The notes under the pieces were generated by a model that made no database searches, was not told where the DNA came from, and saw nothing but the letters and a program-made list of their open reading frames with translations. From NCBI GenBank assembly GCA_900546115.1, contig URBQ01000003.1:29141-93140 (forward strand): a stretch of 64,000 nt of DNA, read 5' to 3'. Made by a program: the position numbers and the translations under genes. Source of the DNA: an uncultured Collinsella sp. Lineage in GTDB: Bacteria; Actinomycetota; Coriobacteriia; Coriobacteriales; Coriobacteriaceae. This document shows positions 18,647 to 26,933 of this stretch, in pieces (position 1 is the stretch's first letter; each line of letters begins with the position of its first letter).

Positions 18647-21600
18647 TCACGCTTCGCCCCAGAATCTATGCGTGTTGCGCAGGAGCTGTGCGGTTTTGCC
18701 CTCGGCGGCCGCAACGTCGGCCTCGTCAGCCTGCCAGGTCCAGTTGCCCGTGGCCACGCCCGGTACGTTCATGCGCGCGTCGTCGCCCAGCCCCAGGACA
18801 TCCTGCAGCGGCATCATCACCAGGGGAGCGTCGCTTGTCAGCGCGTCACTCATCAGCTTGGCTGCCACCTCAACACCGCTCGGCTCGTCGCCGCCCGCAA
18901 AGGAGCGCGTGCACCAACCCGCGAGCGTCGACGTGTCGTGAGTCGATGTGTACAGGATCTTGCCGGGCGTAGGGTGCACGCCGCAACGAACGTCGTAATC
19001 GCTAAACTCCAGTACGTCCATACCGGGGAAGCCGCAAGTCGAAGCCATGGCGCGAACACCGGGCGTCAGGTAGCCCAGGTCCTCGGCGATAAAGTTGAGC
19101 GGCCCCAACTCGTCATAGGCGGTCTGGAAAAGGTCCTTGCCCGGGCCTGCCAGCCAACGCCCGTCGGCACAGGCCTTACCTGCGGGAATGCTAAAGTAGC
19201 TGTGGAAGCCCAGGAAGTGATCCAGGCGCACGCGGTCGTAGAGCGAGAACGCACGACGTAGGCGATCCATCCACCAGCGGTAGCCGTTCTGCTTCATGTG
19301 GTCCCAGCGGAACGTCGGGTTGCCCCACACCTGGCCCTCGGGCGCAAAGTTGTCGGGCGGCGCGCCAGAAATCTCAATCGCCTTACCGGTATCGGACAGC
19401 CAGAAGTTCTCGGGCTCGCTCCATGCATCGGCCGAATCGTCCGAGACATACATCGGGATATCGCCGATGACCTCGATGCCCTTCTTGTGCGCGTAGTTCA
19501 TGAGCTCGCACCAGGCTAGGTCAAAGCGGTACTGCATGTACGCCTGCAGCTCTGCCTCGTCGTGGAAACGCTTGTCGTCAATCAGGTGCTCGTTGTAGCG
19601 CGCGACATCCGTCGGCCAATCGTGGCGCGACTCGCCCTCAAAGTACTTCTTAACGGCCATGTAGACGCAGTATTTCTCGAGCCAATCGGCGTTGCGATGT
19701 TTAAACGCGGTGTAGAGCGGATCGGCATCTTCGCCGCCACGGGCCTTCCAGGTCTCAAAGTCGGCGGCTAGCTCCTTGTGACTCTCGGGCAGCAGGTCGA
19801 TATTGCCAGCAAAAGCCGAGGGCCCGGCATAGGGGGAGCGGAAGAAATCCGTCGGGTTGACGGGCAGGACCTGCCAGTAGCGCATGCCCATAGCGGACAG
19901 ATGGTCGATAAAGCGACGCGTTGGTGCGCCGATCGTGCCGGGCTTGCCGTCATCGGTCGGTACCGAGGTGATATGGCACACAACGCCCGCGCCGTGATCG
20001 AGCGGCTCCTGCAGGCGCTGCTCGGCATGGTGATAGATGATCGACGAGCCCAGCGGATACAAATCGAGCGTGACCGTGCCGTTGTGGATCTCGCACTCGT
20101 GACCGCTGATCACGTCACTCGCGCATTCATCGAGCGCCGGAATCGTCACGCGGTGCGAATTGCGCAGACTACGATTAATGATAACCGTCGCGGACTCGCC
20201 ATCCTTGCCCGTGCGGTTGTATGCCAGCACCTCGTCGTTGAGCGCGAAGGCCTTGATCTCGCCGTCGATCATAAACGGCAGTCCGCGGCGTACGGCGGAG
20301 GCGTTTTTGACAATAGCCAGCGTGTCGAAGTCGTGCAGTTGGTCCTTGGCCGGCAGGGTGCGGCGGTTGCCCGGATCGGTTAGACCCTCCAGGCCGTATT
20401 CGTCGCCGTAGTAGATCGAAGGCACGCCGGGGAAGGTCATCTGCATGAGCGTGGCGAGCCAAAAACGGCTCTTGGCTAGGCCCATCGAGTTCTCGTCCAG
20501 GCGCCATTTGCTGCGCTCGCACTCGGGCAGCTGCGACTCGTCGGGGCCGCCGCCGAGCACCGAGATAATGCGCGGACGGTCGTGGCTCGAAAGCAGATTA
20601 AGTGCGCAGGACAGGGCCTCACGGGGATAGTTCTCGCGCAGGGTTTCGATATCCTCGGCTGCCTGGTAGGCGTTCTTGTAGCCCATCAAAAAGCCGATGA
20701 CCATGTCGCGGAAGGGGTAATCCATAGCAGAGTCCAACTCGGAGCCCTGTAGGTAGCGACGCAGATGGCCGTAGCTGATCTTGTTGGAGGCATCTTCCCA
20801 GACCTCGCCGAGCAACAGCGCATCGGGCTTTTCGGCAAGTACGGCCTTCTTGATCTCGGCCAGGAAGTCGTCGGAAAGCTCGTCAGCGACGTCCAGGCGC
20901 CAGCCATGAGCGCCGGCACGTAGCCATTTACGGATCACGCCGTCCTTGCCCAGAAGCCGCTCGCGTACCAGCTCGGAGCTCTCATTGATGGCGGGCATAT
21001 TGCCCACGCCCCACCAGCAGTCGTATGAGCCGTCCTCGTGGAAATAAAACGCATCGCGCCATGGCGAATCCTCGCTCTGCCACGCGCCCACGCCGGGGTA
21101 GTTGCCGTAGCGGTTGAAATAGATCGAGTCATCGCCCGTGTGGTTGAAGACGCCGTCCAGAATGATGGAGATGCCCAGCTTCTCGGCCGCCTGGCACAGC
21201 TCGGTAAAGTCCCGCTCGGTGCCCAGGATCGGGTCGATCTTGGTGTAGTCGGCCGTGTCGTAGCGGTGGTTGCTCGCGGCTTCAAAAATGGGGTTGAGGT
21301 AGATGGCCGTAAAGCCCAGCTCGGCGATGCGAGGCAGGTCTTCCTGGATGCCCTTGAGCGACCCGCCGTAGAAGTCCCAGGTTTTGATGGAGCCGTCTTC
21401 GGCGCGCTCGTACACGGGCGGCTCGTTCCAGTCCTCGACCATGCGGCGCTGGATTCCGTTGCGCGGTTTTTCGACTTCGGCCAGCGTGCGCTCGCGCCAG
21501 TTTTCGTCGCGGGCATAGCGGTCGGGGAAGATCTGGTAAACCATGCCACGCTCGTACCACTCGGGACGAACTTCGCGGTGCTTGTAGACGGTGACCTGGA

Positions 21601-21943
21601 ACGACGGAACCTCGGCGTAGTCGTAGGTTACGCCCTCGCCGCCGGTGCGGCCCTGCGGTGCGCCCAGACGAACCTCGGGCTGGCCCTCGATATTGCAGAT
21701 AAAGCTGTACCAGATAAGACAGGGCTCGGTGCACTCAAGCTCTACGGTAAAGATGCCGTCGCCCTCGTGCGTCATGGGATACAGAGTTTCCCCGATCTCA
21801 TCGACCCAGGTTCGCAGCGTAAGCGTTGCCTGGTTGGGGTCGGCATCCTCCAAAATTACCGACAGCGAAACGGAAGTTCCTATGGTCACAGCGCCAAACG
21901 GAGTGCGAAACTGCGGCAGACGGCTGTTGTGTATCAATCTCAT
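18647..21943 (-). CDS. Fusion of a GH13 alpha-glucan hydrolase and a 4-alpha-glucanotransferase (MalQ, GH77)
   Basis: This 1098-residue fusion joins two enzymes. The N-terminal half (about 1-600) has a beta-sandwich followed by a GH13 barrel of the neopullulanase/cyclomaltodextrinase/glycogen-debranching type. Visible are MVYQIFPDRYARDE, LDGVFNHTGDDS, the nucleophile region GWRLDVADEL, the acid/base GEVWED and LLSSHDRPR. The C-terminal half (about 610-1098) is MalQ-like, with VCHITSVPTDDG, VLPVNPTDFFRSPYAG, VRLDHFLGFHSYF, FIAEDLGYL and THDTSTLAGW. The pair could debranch limit dextrin and disproportionate the released maltooligosaccharides. I chose the ATG at 21943 by homology; it has no strong ribosome-binding site, and longer starts would add 32 unmatched residues. 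Confidence 0.88.
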   Translation of the reverse strand: MRLIHNSRLPQFRTPFGAVTIGTSVSLSVILEDADPNQATLTLRTWVDEIGETLYPMTHEGDGIFTVELECTEPCLIWYSFICNIEGQPEVRLGAPQGRTGGEGVTYDYAEVPSFQVTVYKHREVRPEWYERGMVYQIFPDRYARDENWRERTLAEVEKPRNGIQRRMVEDWNEPPVYERAEDGSIKTWDFYGGSLKGIQEDLPRIAELGFTAIYLNPIFEAASNHRYDTADYTKIDPILGTERDFTELCQAAEKLGISIILDGVFNHTGDDSIYFNRYGNYPGVGAWQSEDSPWRDAFYFHEDGSYDCWWGVGNMPAINESSELVRERLLGKDGVIRKWLRAGAHGWRLDVADELSDDFLAEIKKAVLAEKPDALLLGEVWEDASNKISYGHLRRYLQGSELDSAMDYPFRDMVIGFLMGYKNAYQAAEDIETLRENYPREALSCALNLLSSHDRPRIISVLGGGPDESQLPECERSKWRLDENSMGLAKSRFWLATLMQMTFPGVPSIYYGDEYGLEGLTDPGNRRTLPAKDQLHDFDTLAIVKNASAVRRGLPFMIDGEIKAFALNDEVLAYNRTGKDGESATVIINRSLRNSHRVTIPALDECASDVISGHECEIHNGTVTLDLYPLGSSIIYHHAEQRLQEPLDHGAGVVCHITSVPTDDGKPGTIGAPTRRFIDHLSAMGMRYWQVLPVNPTDFFRSPYAGPSAFAGNIDLLPESHKELAADFETWKARGGEDADPLYTAFKHRNADWLEKYCVYMAVKKYFEGESRHDWPTDVARYNEHLIDDKRFHDEAELQAYMQYRFDLAWCELMNYAHKKGIEVIGDIPMYVSDDSADAWSEPENFWLSDTGKAIEISGAPPDNFAPEGQVWGNPTFRWDHMKQNGYRWWMDRLRRAFSLYDRVRLDHFLGFHSYFSIPAGKACADGRWLAGPGKDLFQTAYDELGPLNFIAEDLGYLTPGVRAMASTCGFPGMDVLEFSDYDVRCGVHPTPGKILYTSTHDTSTLAGWCTRSFAGGDEPSGVEVAAKLMSDALTSDAPLVMMPLQDVLGLGDDARMNVPGVATGNWTWQADEADVAAAEGKTAQLLRNTHRFWGEA

Positions 21944-22041
21944 AATACGGTCCAGTTCAATAGAATCACGGCCTGCGGGCCATGGCTTTACGCACAGGAT
22001 GTAAGTATATCTGTTGTACATAGGCTGTATAAACAACATCC

Positions 22042-22084
22042 GTTTACCATCGGCGAACGGTTGTCCTAGAAAATCGTTTTACCA
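22042..22084. promoter_or_regulatory. Two TTTACCA boxes upstream of the amylase/MalQ fusion gene
   Basis: GTTTACCA at 22042-22049 and TTTTACCA at 22077-22084, 100-140 nt before the fusion-gene start. The same box recurs five times in the glgB/HAD intergenic region (31944-32052). This suggests a shared sugar-responsive repressor, for example of the LacI family. The factor is not in the window. Confidence 0.5.
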
Positions 22085-22097
22085 ACTATTAACAGAG

Positions 22098-22124
22098 AAG
22101 GGGCGCCCGGTTGGAGCGCCCCTT
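22098..22124 (-). terminator. Terminator-like hairpin after glgA
   Basis: Stem AAGGGGCGC / GCGCCCCTT (9 bp, loop 9 nt), 35 nt after the glgA stop. The T-run on the - strand is short. Confidence 0.6.
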
Positions 22125-22158
22125 GCTTAGGGTTTGATGAGGTTTTGGATCGTCTGGA

Positions 22159-24456
22159 TTAGCGGCGCTTGCGGGTGGCCGTTGCCTTGCGGACGGAAGT
22201 CTTCTTGGTCGGAGCCTTTTTCTCGGTCGGAGCGGCAGCCTTGGTCTTAGCCTTGACCTCGGCGGCCTTCGGTGCCGGCTCGGGCTTGGTCTCCTCTTTG
22301 ACGGCGGCGGGCATAGCCTCTGCCTTAGGAGCAGCAGCCTTGGTCGTGGTCTTTTTGGCCGTCGTTGCAGTGCGCTTGCGCGTGGTGGTCTTGGCGGTCG
22401 GCTTGGCCTCGACAGCTGCCTCGGCCTTGGGCTCGGCGGCTGCCTCCTCGGCCTTGGTCGCAGTAGCATTTGCGGCGGCCTTCGGAGCGGCCTTGGTCGC
22501 AGTAGCCTTGACGGCCGTCGACTTCGTTGCCGTGTTCTTCTTGACGGTCGTTGCCTTCTTGGCGGTCGTGGTCGTCTTCTTGGCAGCGGTCTTTGCCGGA
22601 GCCTTGGCGGCCGGCTTGGCCTCTGCGACCTCGGCCTTTACCTCGGGAGCAGCCTCGGCCTCGGCGGCTTTCTTGGCAGCGGCGGTGGTGCGCTTGCGCG
22701 CGGTCGTTGTCTTGGCAGCGGTGGTCTTGCTCGCGGTCGCGGTCTTGCTCGCAGCGGCTTTCGTGGTCGTGGCCTTCTTCGCCGTCGTCTTACGAGTCGC
22801 GGTCTTCTTAGCTGCGGGCTTTACAGCAGGCTTGACCTCGACCTCTGCCTTGGGAGCAACCTCAGCCTTCACCTCAGGCTCGGCCTTTGCGGGCTCAGCC
22901 TCAACAGACTTCTCCTCGGCCTTGGGCTCCTCGGCGGCCACCGGCTCAGCAACAGCCTCAGGCTCGTCGACAACAGCCGCTGGCCTCTCAATCTCCGGAT
23001 GCATAAAGAAGTACAGGTCCAGATACTTGTCGGCCGAGCGCGTCCAGCTAAAGTCCTGGCTCATTGCCTGCGTGACCAGTTGGTTCCAGACATCGCGGTT
23101 GTCCCAGAACAGGCGCGCCGCGCGGAACACGGCGTCGCCCATCTCGTCGCCGTTAAAGTTACTAAACGAGAAGCCCGTGCCCTCGCCGGTAAACTCGTTA
23201 TACGGGATCACCGTGTCCTTCAGACCACCGGTCTCGCGCACGATGGGCAGGGTGCCGTAGCGCATGGCGATGATCTGTGAAAGGCCACAGGGTTCAAACT
23301 TCGAAGGCATCAGGAACATATCGGCGGCGGCATACATACGCTGCGACAGCGCAGGATCGAACTCGATGCGTGCGGCCATGGTTCCGGGGTACTTGTCCTG
23401 GAAGTAGCGCAGGCCGTCCTCGTAGTCGCGGTCGCCGGTGCCCAGCACCGCTACCTGCACGCCGCCGGCCAAAATACGGTCGAGCGCGTACATGACCAGG
23501 TCCATGCCCTTCTGGCGCGTCAGGCGCGTGACCATCACCATGAGCGGACGGTCGTCGCGCACCTCGAGCCCCAGCTCTTCCTGCAGCTTGGCCTTGCACA
23601 CGGCCTTGCCAGAACGGTCCTCGACGGTGTAGTTGGCGGCAATGCGCTTGTCGGTCGCCGGGTCAAAGCCCGCCACGTCAATGCCGTTCAAAATGCCCTG
23701 CAGCGCATAGGATCGCTCGCGCAGCACGCCGTCCAGGCCCTCGCCAAACTCTGGCGTCTGGATCTCGCCCGCATAGGTGGGGCTCACCGTGGTGATGGCA
23801 TCGGCATAGCGCAGCGCGCCCAGCATGTAGTTGATGCTGCAGGCGTCGCAACGCAGCTGCGAGGCGGCCGCCGGAATGTGCGCCACGCCCAGGATGTCCT
23901 CCATCACGGTGTCGCTAAACTGGCCCTGGAACGCCACGTTATGGATCGAGAACACGGTCTTGACGCGGTCGTATAGCGGCAGGCCCTGGTAGAACTCGCG
24001 CAAGAACACGGGCGCCAGTGCCGTCTGCCAGTCGTTGCAGTGCAGGATGTCACACTCAAAGCCCTCGGGCAGGTGCTGCAGGCTCTCGGTGATAGCCTTG
24101 GAGAAAAACGCAAATCGCTCGCCGTCGTCAAAGAAACCGTACGGATAGTCGCGTGCAAAGTAGCGCTCATTGTCGATGAACATGTACGTAACGCCGTCGT
24201 GCTCGAGCTTCTCGAGCCCGCAGTACTCGCTGCGCCAGCCCAGGCTCACGTAAAAGTCGGCGAAGTGTTGCATCTGGGACTTGTACTCGTCCTTGATGGT
24301 GGCGTACTTGGGTACCATCACGATGACCTCGGCGCCGGCGCGCACAAGCGCCGCAGGCAGAGAGCCCGCCACGTCGCCCAGGCCACCGGTCTTTACAAAC
24401 GGTGCGCACTCGGCCGAGGCAAACACGATCTGCATCTTTTTGCTGGAATCTGCCAT
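22159..24456 (-). CDS. glgA: Glycogen synthase with a 280-residue Lys/Ala-rich C-terminal tail
   Basis: This 765-residue protein has a normal GT5 glycogen synthase core of about 485 residues. The core has KTGGLGDVAGSLPAAL near residue 22 (ADP-glucose binding), VFSIHNVAFQG, TVSPTYAGEI, MVTRLTRQKGMDL and MPSKFEPCGLSQ..AMRYGTLPIVRETGGL. Nothing in the core looks damaged. After YLDLYFFM comes an acidic Glu/Pro/Ala linker of about 45 residues, then about 235 residues rich in Ala-Lys-Thr with repeated KPAAKK, TARKRT and TTAKK units, like eukaryotic histone H1 tails. GlgB has a similar tail. The ATG at 24456 has GGGAG 6 nt upstream. It follows glgD and supplies ADP-glucose-dependent chain growth. 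Confidence 0.93.
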   Translation of the reverse strand: MADSSKKMQIVFASAECAPFVKTGGLGDVAGSLPAALVRAGAEVIVMVPKYATIKDEYKSQMQHFADFYVSLGWRSEYCGLEKLEHDGVTYMFIDNERYFARDYPYGFFDDGERFAFFSKAITESLQHLPEGFECDILHCNDWQTALAPVFLREFYQGLPLYDRVKTVFSIHNVAFQGQFSDTVMEDILGVAHIPAAASQLRCDACSINYMLGALRYADAITTVSPTYAGEIQTPEFGEGLDGVLRERSYALQGILNGIDVAGFDPATDKRIAANYTVEDRSGKAVCKAKLQEELGLEVRDDRPLMVMVTRLTRQKGMDLVMYALDRILAGGVQVAVLGTGDRDYEDGLRYFQDKYPGTMAARIEFDPALSQRMYAAADMFLMPSKFEPCGLSQIIAMRYGTLPIVRETGGLKDTVIPYNEFTGEGTGFSFSNFNGDEMGDAVFRAARLFWDNRDVWNQLVTQAMSQDFSWTRSADKYLDLYFFMHPEIERPAAVVDEPEAVAEPVAAEEPKAEEKSVEAEPAKAEPEVKAEVAPKAEVEVKPAVKPAAKKTATRKTTAKKATTTKAAASKTATASKTTAAKTTTARKRTTAAAKKAAEAEAAPEVKAEVAEAKPAAKAPAKTAAKKTTTTAKKATTVKKNTATKSTAVKATATKAAPKAAANATATKAEEAAAEPKAEAAVEAKPTAKTTTRKRTATTAKKTTTKAAAPKAEAMPAAVKEETKPEPAPKAAEVKAKTKAAAPTEKKAPTKKTSVRKATATRKRR

Positions 24457-24546
24457 ATTGTCTCCCATGTTGCAATTCGAGAATAGCCGCCTGGCACAAA
24501 CCGGGCGGCTATTCCACATGTTACGAGCGATGTCGCGGTGCCAACG

Positions 24547-25674
24547 TTAACGTGCGATGGTGGTATCAGATGTTAACGGGGCCTTGCCCAGCACCAGGAT
24601 GTTCTCGGGCGTGCCGCGAAGCTCGGTGTTGGTGGGGACCACGTTGTTCTTGTCCAGAATGGCATTCTCGACGCGTGCGCCGCTCTTGATGATGCAGCTC
24701 TGGTTGATGATCGAGTTGGTCACCGAAGCACCTTCCTCAACCACAACGCCGCGCGACAGGATCGAGTTGCGCACGGTACCCTTGATGATGCAGCCGGCCG
24801 AGATGATCGAGTTGCACGCGTGGCTGCCGGTCGCATAGCGCGAAGGCGGCACGTCGTGGGCCTTGGTCAGGATCGGGCGCTCGGGATCAAAGAGCTTGTC
24901 GGACACGGTCTGGTCGAGCAGGTCCATACTGCGGCGATACAGCGACTTCTCGCTAAACACGCCTACGACCTCGCCCTTGTACTCGTAGCTGCACACGTCG
25001 ATGTTGCCAAAGTCGCCCTGGAGTGCCTCGAGCAGGTCCAGATAGTCGGCAGCCTGGTAGTGATCGATAATCTCGAGCAGCGTCTGGCGGTTGACGATGC
25101 AGCAGTCCATAGAGGAGTTGTCGCCGTACACGACGCCGGCGCTCACGCCCGTCAGGCGGCCGTTCTCGTTAATCTCGAGTTTGGTCTCGTCATCGATGTT
25201 GCGCGTAGCCTTGGAGTACACCACGGTCATCTGGGCACCGGAGTTCTCGTGCGCCTCGATGATGGTGTTGAGGTCCATGTTAAAGATGATGTTGGTGCCC
25301 ATCATCACGACATAGGGCTTGTCCGAGCGCTGGAACAGCGTCTTGTTGGAGATGATGTCGCGCAGCAAAAAGCGCATGCCGCCCTTGGTGGTGCCATAGG
25401 CGTTACCCGGTACCAGGAACAGGCCGCCCTTCTTGCGGTCCAGACCCCAGTCCTTGCCCGAGCCCACGTGGTCGATCAGCGAGCGGTAGTTACCCGGCAT
25501 GACAACGCCGACGGTCTTGATGCCGGCATTCATCATGTTGGAGAGCGGAAAGTCGATCAGGCGGTAGCGGCCCAAAAACGGGACGGACGCGATGGGACGG
25601 TCCTTGAGCAGCACGCTGCCGTAGGTCGAGGAGTAGTTAGCGGTGATATAACCGATGGCCTTGCGATTGATCAT
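24547..25674 (-). CDS. glgD: Glucose-1-phosphate adenylyltransferase regulatory subunit GlgD
   Basis: This 375-residue relative of GlgC starts MINRKAIGYITANYSS. It lacks the GGQGSRL pyrophosphorylase loop that GlgC has, and keeps the fold (RYRLIDFPLSNMMNAGI, HVGSGKDW, the left-handed helix repeats INQSCIIKSGARVENAIL at the C-terminus). This loss is typical for GlgD, which modulates GlgC in a heterotetramer in Gram-positives. The ATG lies 4 nt after the glgC stop, with AGGGGGA inside the end of glgC, so the two are translationally coupled. Confidence 0.92.
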   Translation of the reverse strand: MINRKAIGYITANYSSTYGSVLLKDRPIASVPFLGRYRLIDFPLSNMMNAGIKTVGVVMPGNYRSLIDHVGSGKDWGLDRKKGGLFLVPGNAYGTTKGGMRFLLRDIISNKTLFQRSDKPYVVMMGTNIIFNMDLNTIIEAHENSGAQMTVVYSKATRNIDDETKLEINENGRLTGVSAGVVYGDNSSMDCCIVNRQTLLEIIDHYQAADYLDLLEALQGDFGNIDVCSYEYKGEVVGVFSEKSLYRRSMDLLDQTVSDKLFDPERPILTKAHDVPPSRYATGSHACNSIISAGCIIKGTVRNSILSRGVVVEEGASVTNSIINQSCIIKSGARVENAILDKNNVVPTNTELRGTPENILVLGKAPLTSDTTIAR

Positions 25675-25678
25675 CGGA

Positions 25679-26827
25679 TCATTCCCCCTTCCCGATAACG
25701 ACGTCATTTCCGATGACGGCCGTATCCTTGGTGGTATCGACAGAGCCGAGCTTCACGCCCTCTTCGACCGTGGAGTTCTCGCCCAAAATGGCGCGGCAGA
25801 TGTGCGCGCCGCTCTTAACGTGCGCGCCCGGCAGCAGCACGGAGTCCTCGACCACGGCGCGCTCCTCGATGATGACATCGGTCGAAAGGATCGAGTGGCG
25901 AGCGGTGCCGTAGATCTTGCAGCCGTTGGAGACCAGGCAGTCGTCCAGGCGGCCGTCCGGACCAATGTAGTGCGGCGGACGCGTGGTGATGTTGGACATG
26001 ATGGGGAAGTTCTTGTCAAACAGATCGAACTCGGGGTTGTTGCCCAGCAGGTCCATCGAGGTCTCGTGGAAGCTGGCGATGGTGCCGACGTCCTTCCAAA
26101 AGCCGTGGAACTCGTAGCTATACAGGCGCTTGTCCTCGCCGAGCAGCTTGGGGATGATGTCCTTACCAAAGTCGTGGCTCGAGCGCTGGTCCAGAGCGTC
26201 CTCCTCGAGCGCCTCGATTAGCACGTCGGCCGAGAAGATATAGATGCCCATGGATGCGAGGTTCGAATCGGGCTTCTCGGGCTTCTCGGTAAACTTGGTG
26301 ATGCGGCCGTCATCGGGATCGGTGGTCAGAATGCCAAAGCGGCTGGCCTCCTCCCACGGCACGGGCATAACGCTCACGGTGAGGTCGGCGTTATTCTCAA
26401 TGTGCGTCTTGAGCATCTTGCGGTAGTCCATGCGATACAGGTGGTCACCCGAAAGAATCAGGACGTACTTGGGGTCGTTGGCCTTGATGTAATCGAGGTT
26501 CTGCGTAATGGCGTCGGCCGTGCCCGCATACCAGGCGCCACCGGTCTGCGTTTCGTACGGCGGAAGGATCGACACGCCGCCGTCACGGCTGTCCAGATCC
26601 CACGCCTCGCCTGAGCCCACGTAGGCATGCAACAGGTAGGGACGGTACTGCGTTAGAACGCCCACCGTGTCGATGCCCGAGTTGGAGCAGTTGGAGAGCG
26701 AAAAGTCGATAATGCGGAACTTGCCGCCAAAGCTCACCGCCGGCTTGGCGATCTTTTGGGTCAGTGCCCCCAATCGGCTACCCTGTCCTCCTGCGAGGAG
26801 CATCGCGATGCATTCTTTCTTACTCAT
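25679..26827 (-). CDS. glgC: Glucose-1-phosphate adenylyltransferase (ADP-glucose pyrophosphorylase)
   Basis: This 382-residue enzyme makes ADP-glucose, the committed step of glycogen synthesis. It has the nucleotide loop AMLLAGGQGSRLGALT, KPAVSFGGKFRIIDF, the YAGTADAI motif, SGDHLYRMDY and the C-terminal hexapeptide-repeat helix. It is the first gene of a glgC-glgD-glgA run and follows glgP after 106 bp. That gap contains a GC-rich hairpin (about 26867-26898) and no obvious operator box. Confidence 0.95.
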   Translation of the reverse strand: MSKKECIAMLLAGGQGSRLGALTQKIAKPAVSFGGKFRIIDFSLSNCSNSGIDTVGVLTQYRPYLLHAYVGSGEAWDLDSRDGGVSILPPYETQTGGAWYAGTADAITQNLDYIKANDPKYVLILSGDHLYRMDYRKMLKTHIENNADLTVSVMPVPWEEASRFGILTTDPDDGRITKFTEKPEKPDSNLASMGIYIFSADVLIEALEEDALDQRSSHDFGKDIIPKLLGEDKRLYSYEFHGFWKDVGTIASFHETSMDLLGNNPEFDLFDKNFPIMSNITTRPPHYIGPDGRLDDCLVSNGCKIYGTARHSILSTDVIIEERAVVEDSVLLPGAHVKSGAHICRAILGENSTVEEGVKLGSVDTTKDTAVIGNDVVIGKGE

Positions 26828-26933
26828 CGATTTCTCCTTCTGTCATCGATGTTTCTAAACCCGTTAGCGTCGGGCGCGGCGCTCGGTCGCGCCCGTCGAG
26901 TAATACCGTGCGGCAAAGGGAACTCGCGTGCCT

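Noticed and set aside
22159..23000. Repetitive GGTC/GGCC-rich DNA at the glgA 3' end as a tandem DNA repeat or CRISPR-like array
   Set aside because: The periodicity comes from Ala-Lys-Thr codons of the GlgA tail. There are no fixed-length repeats or spacers.
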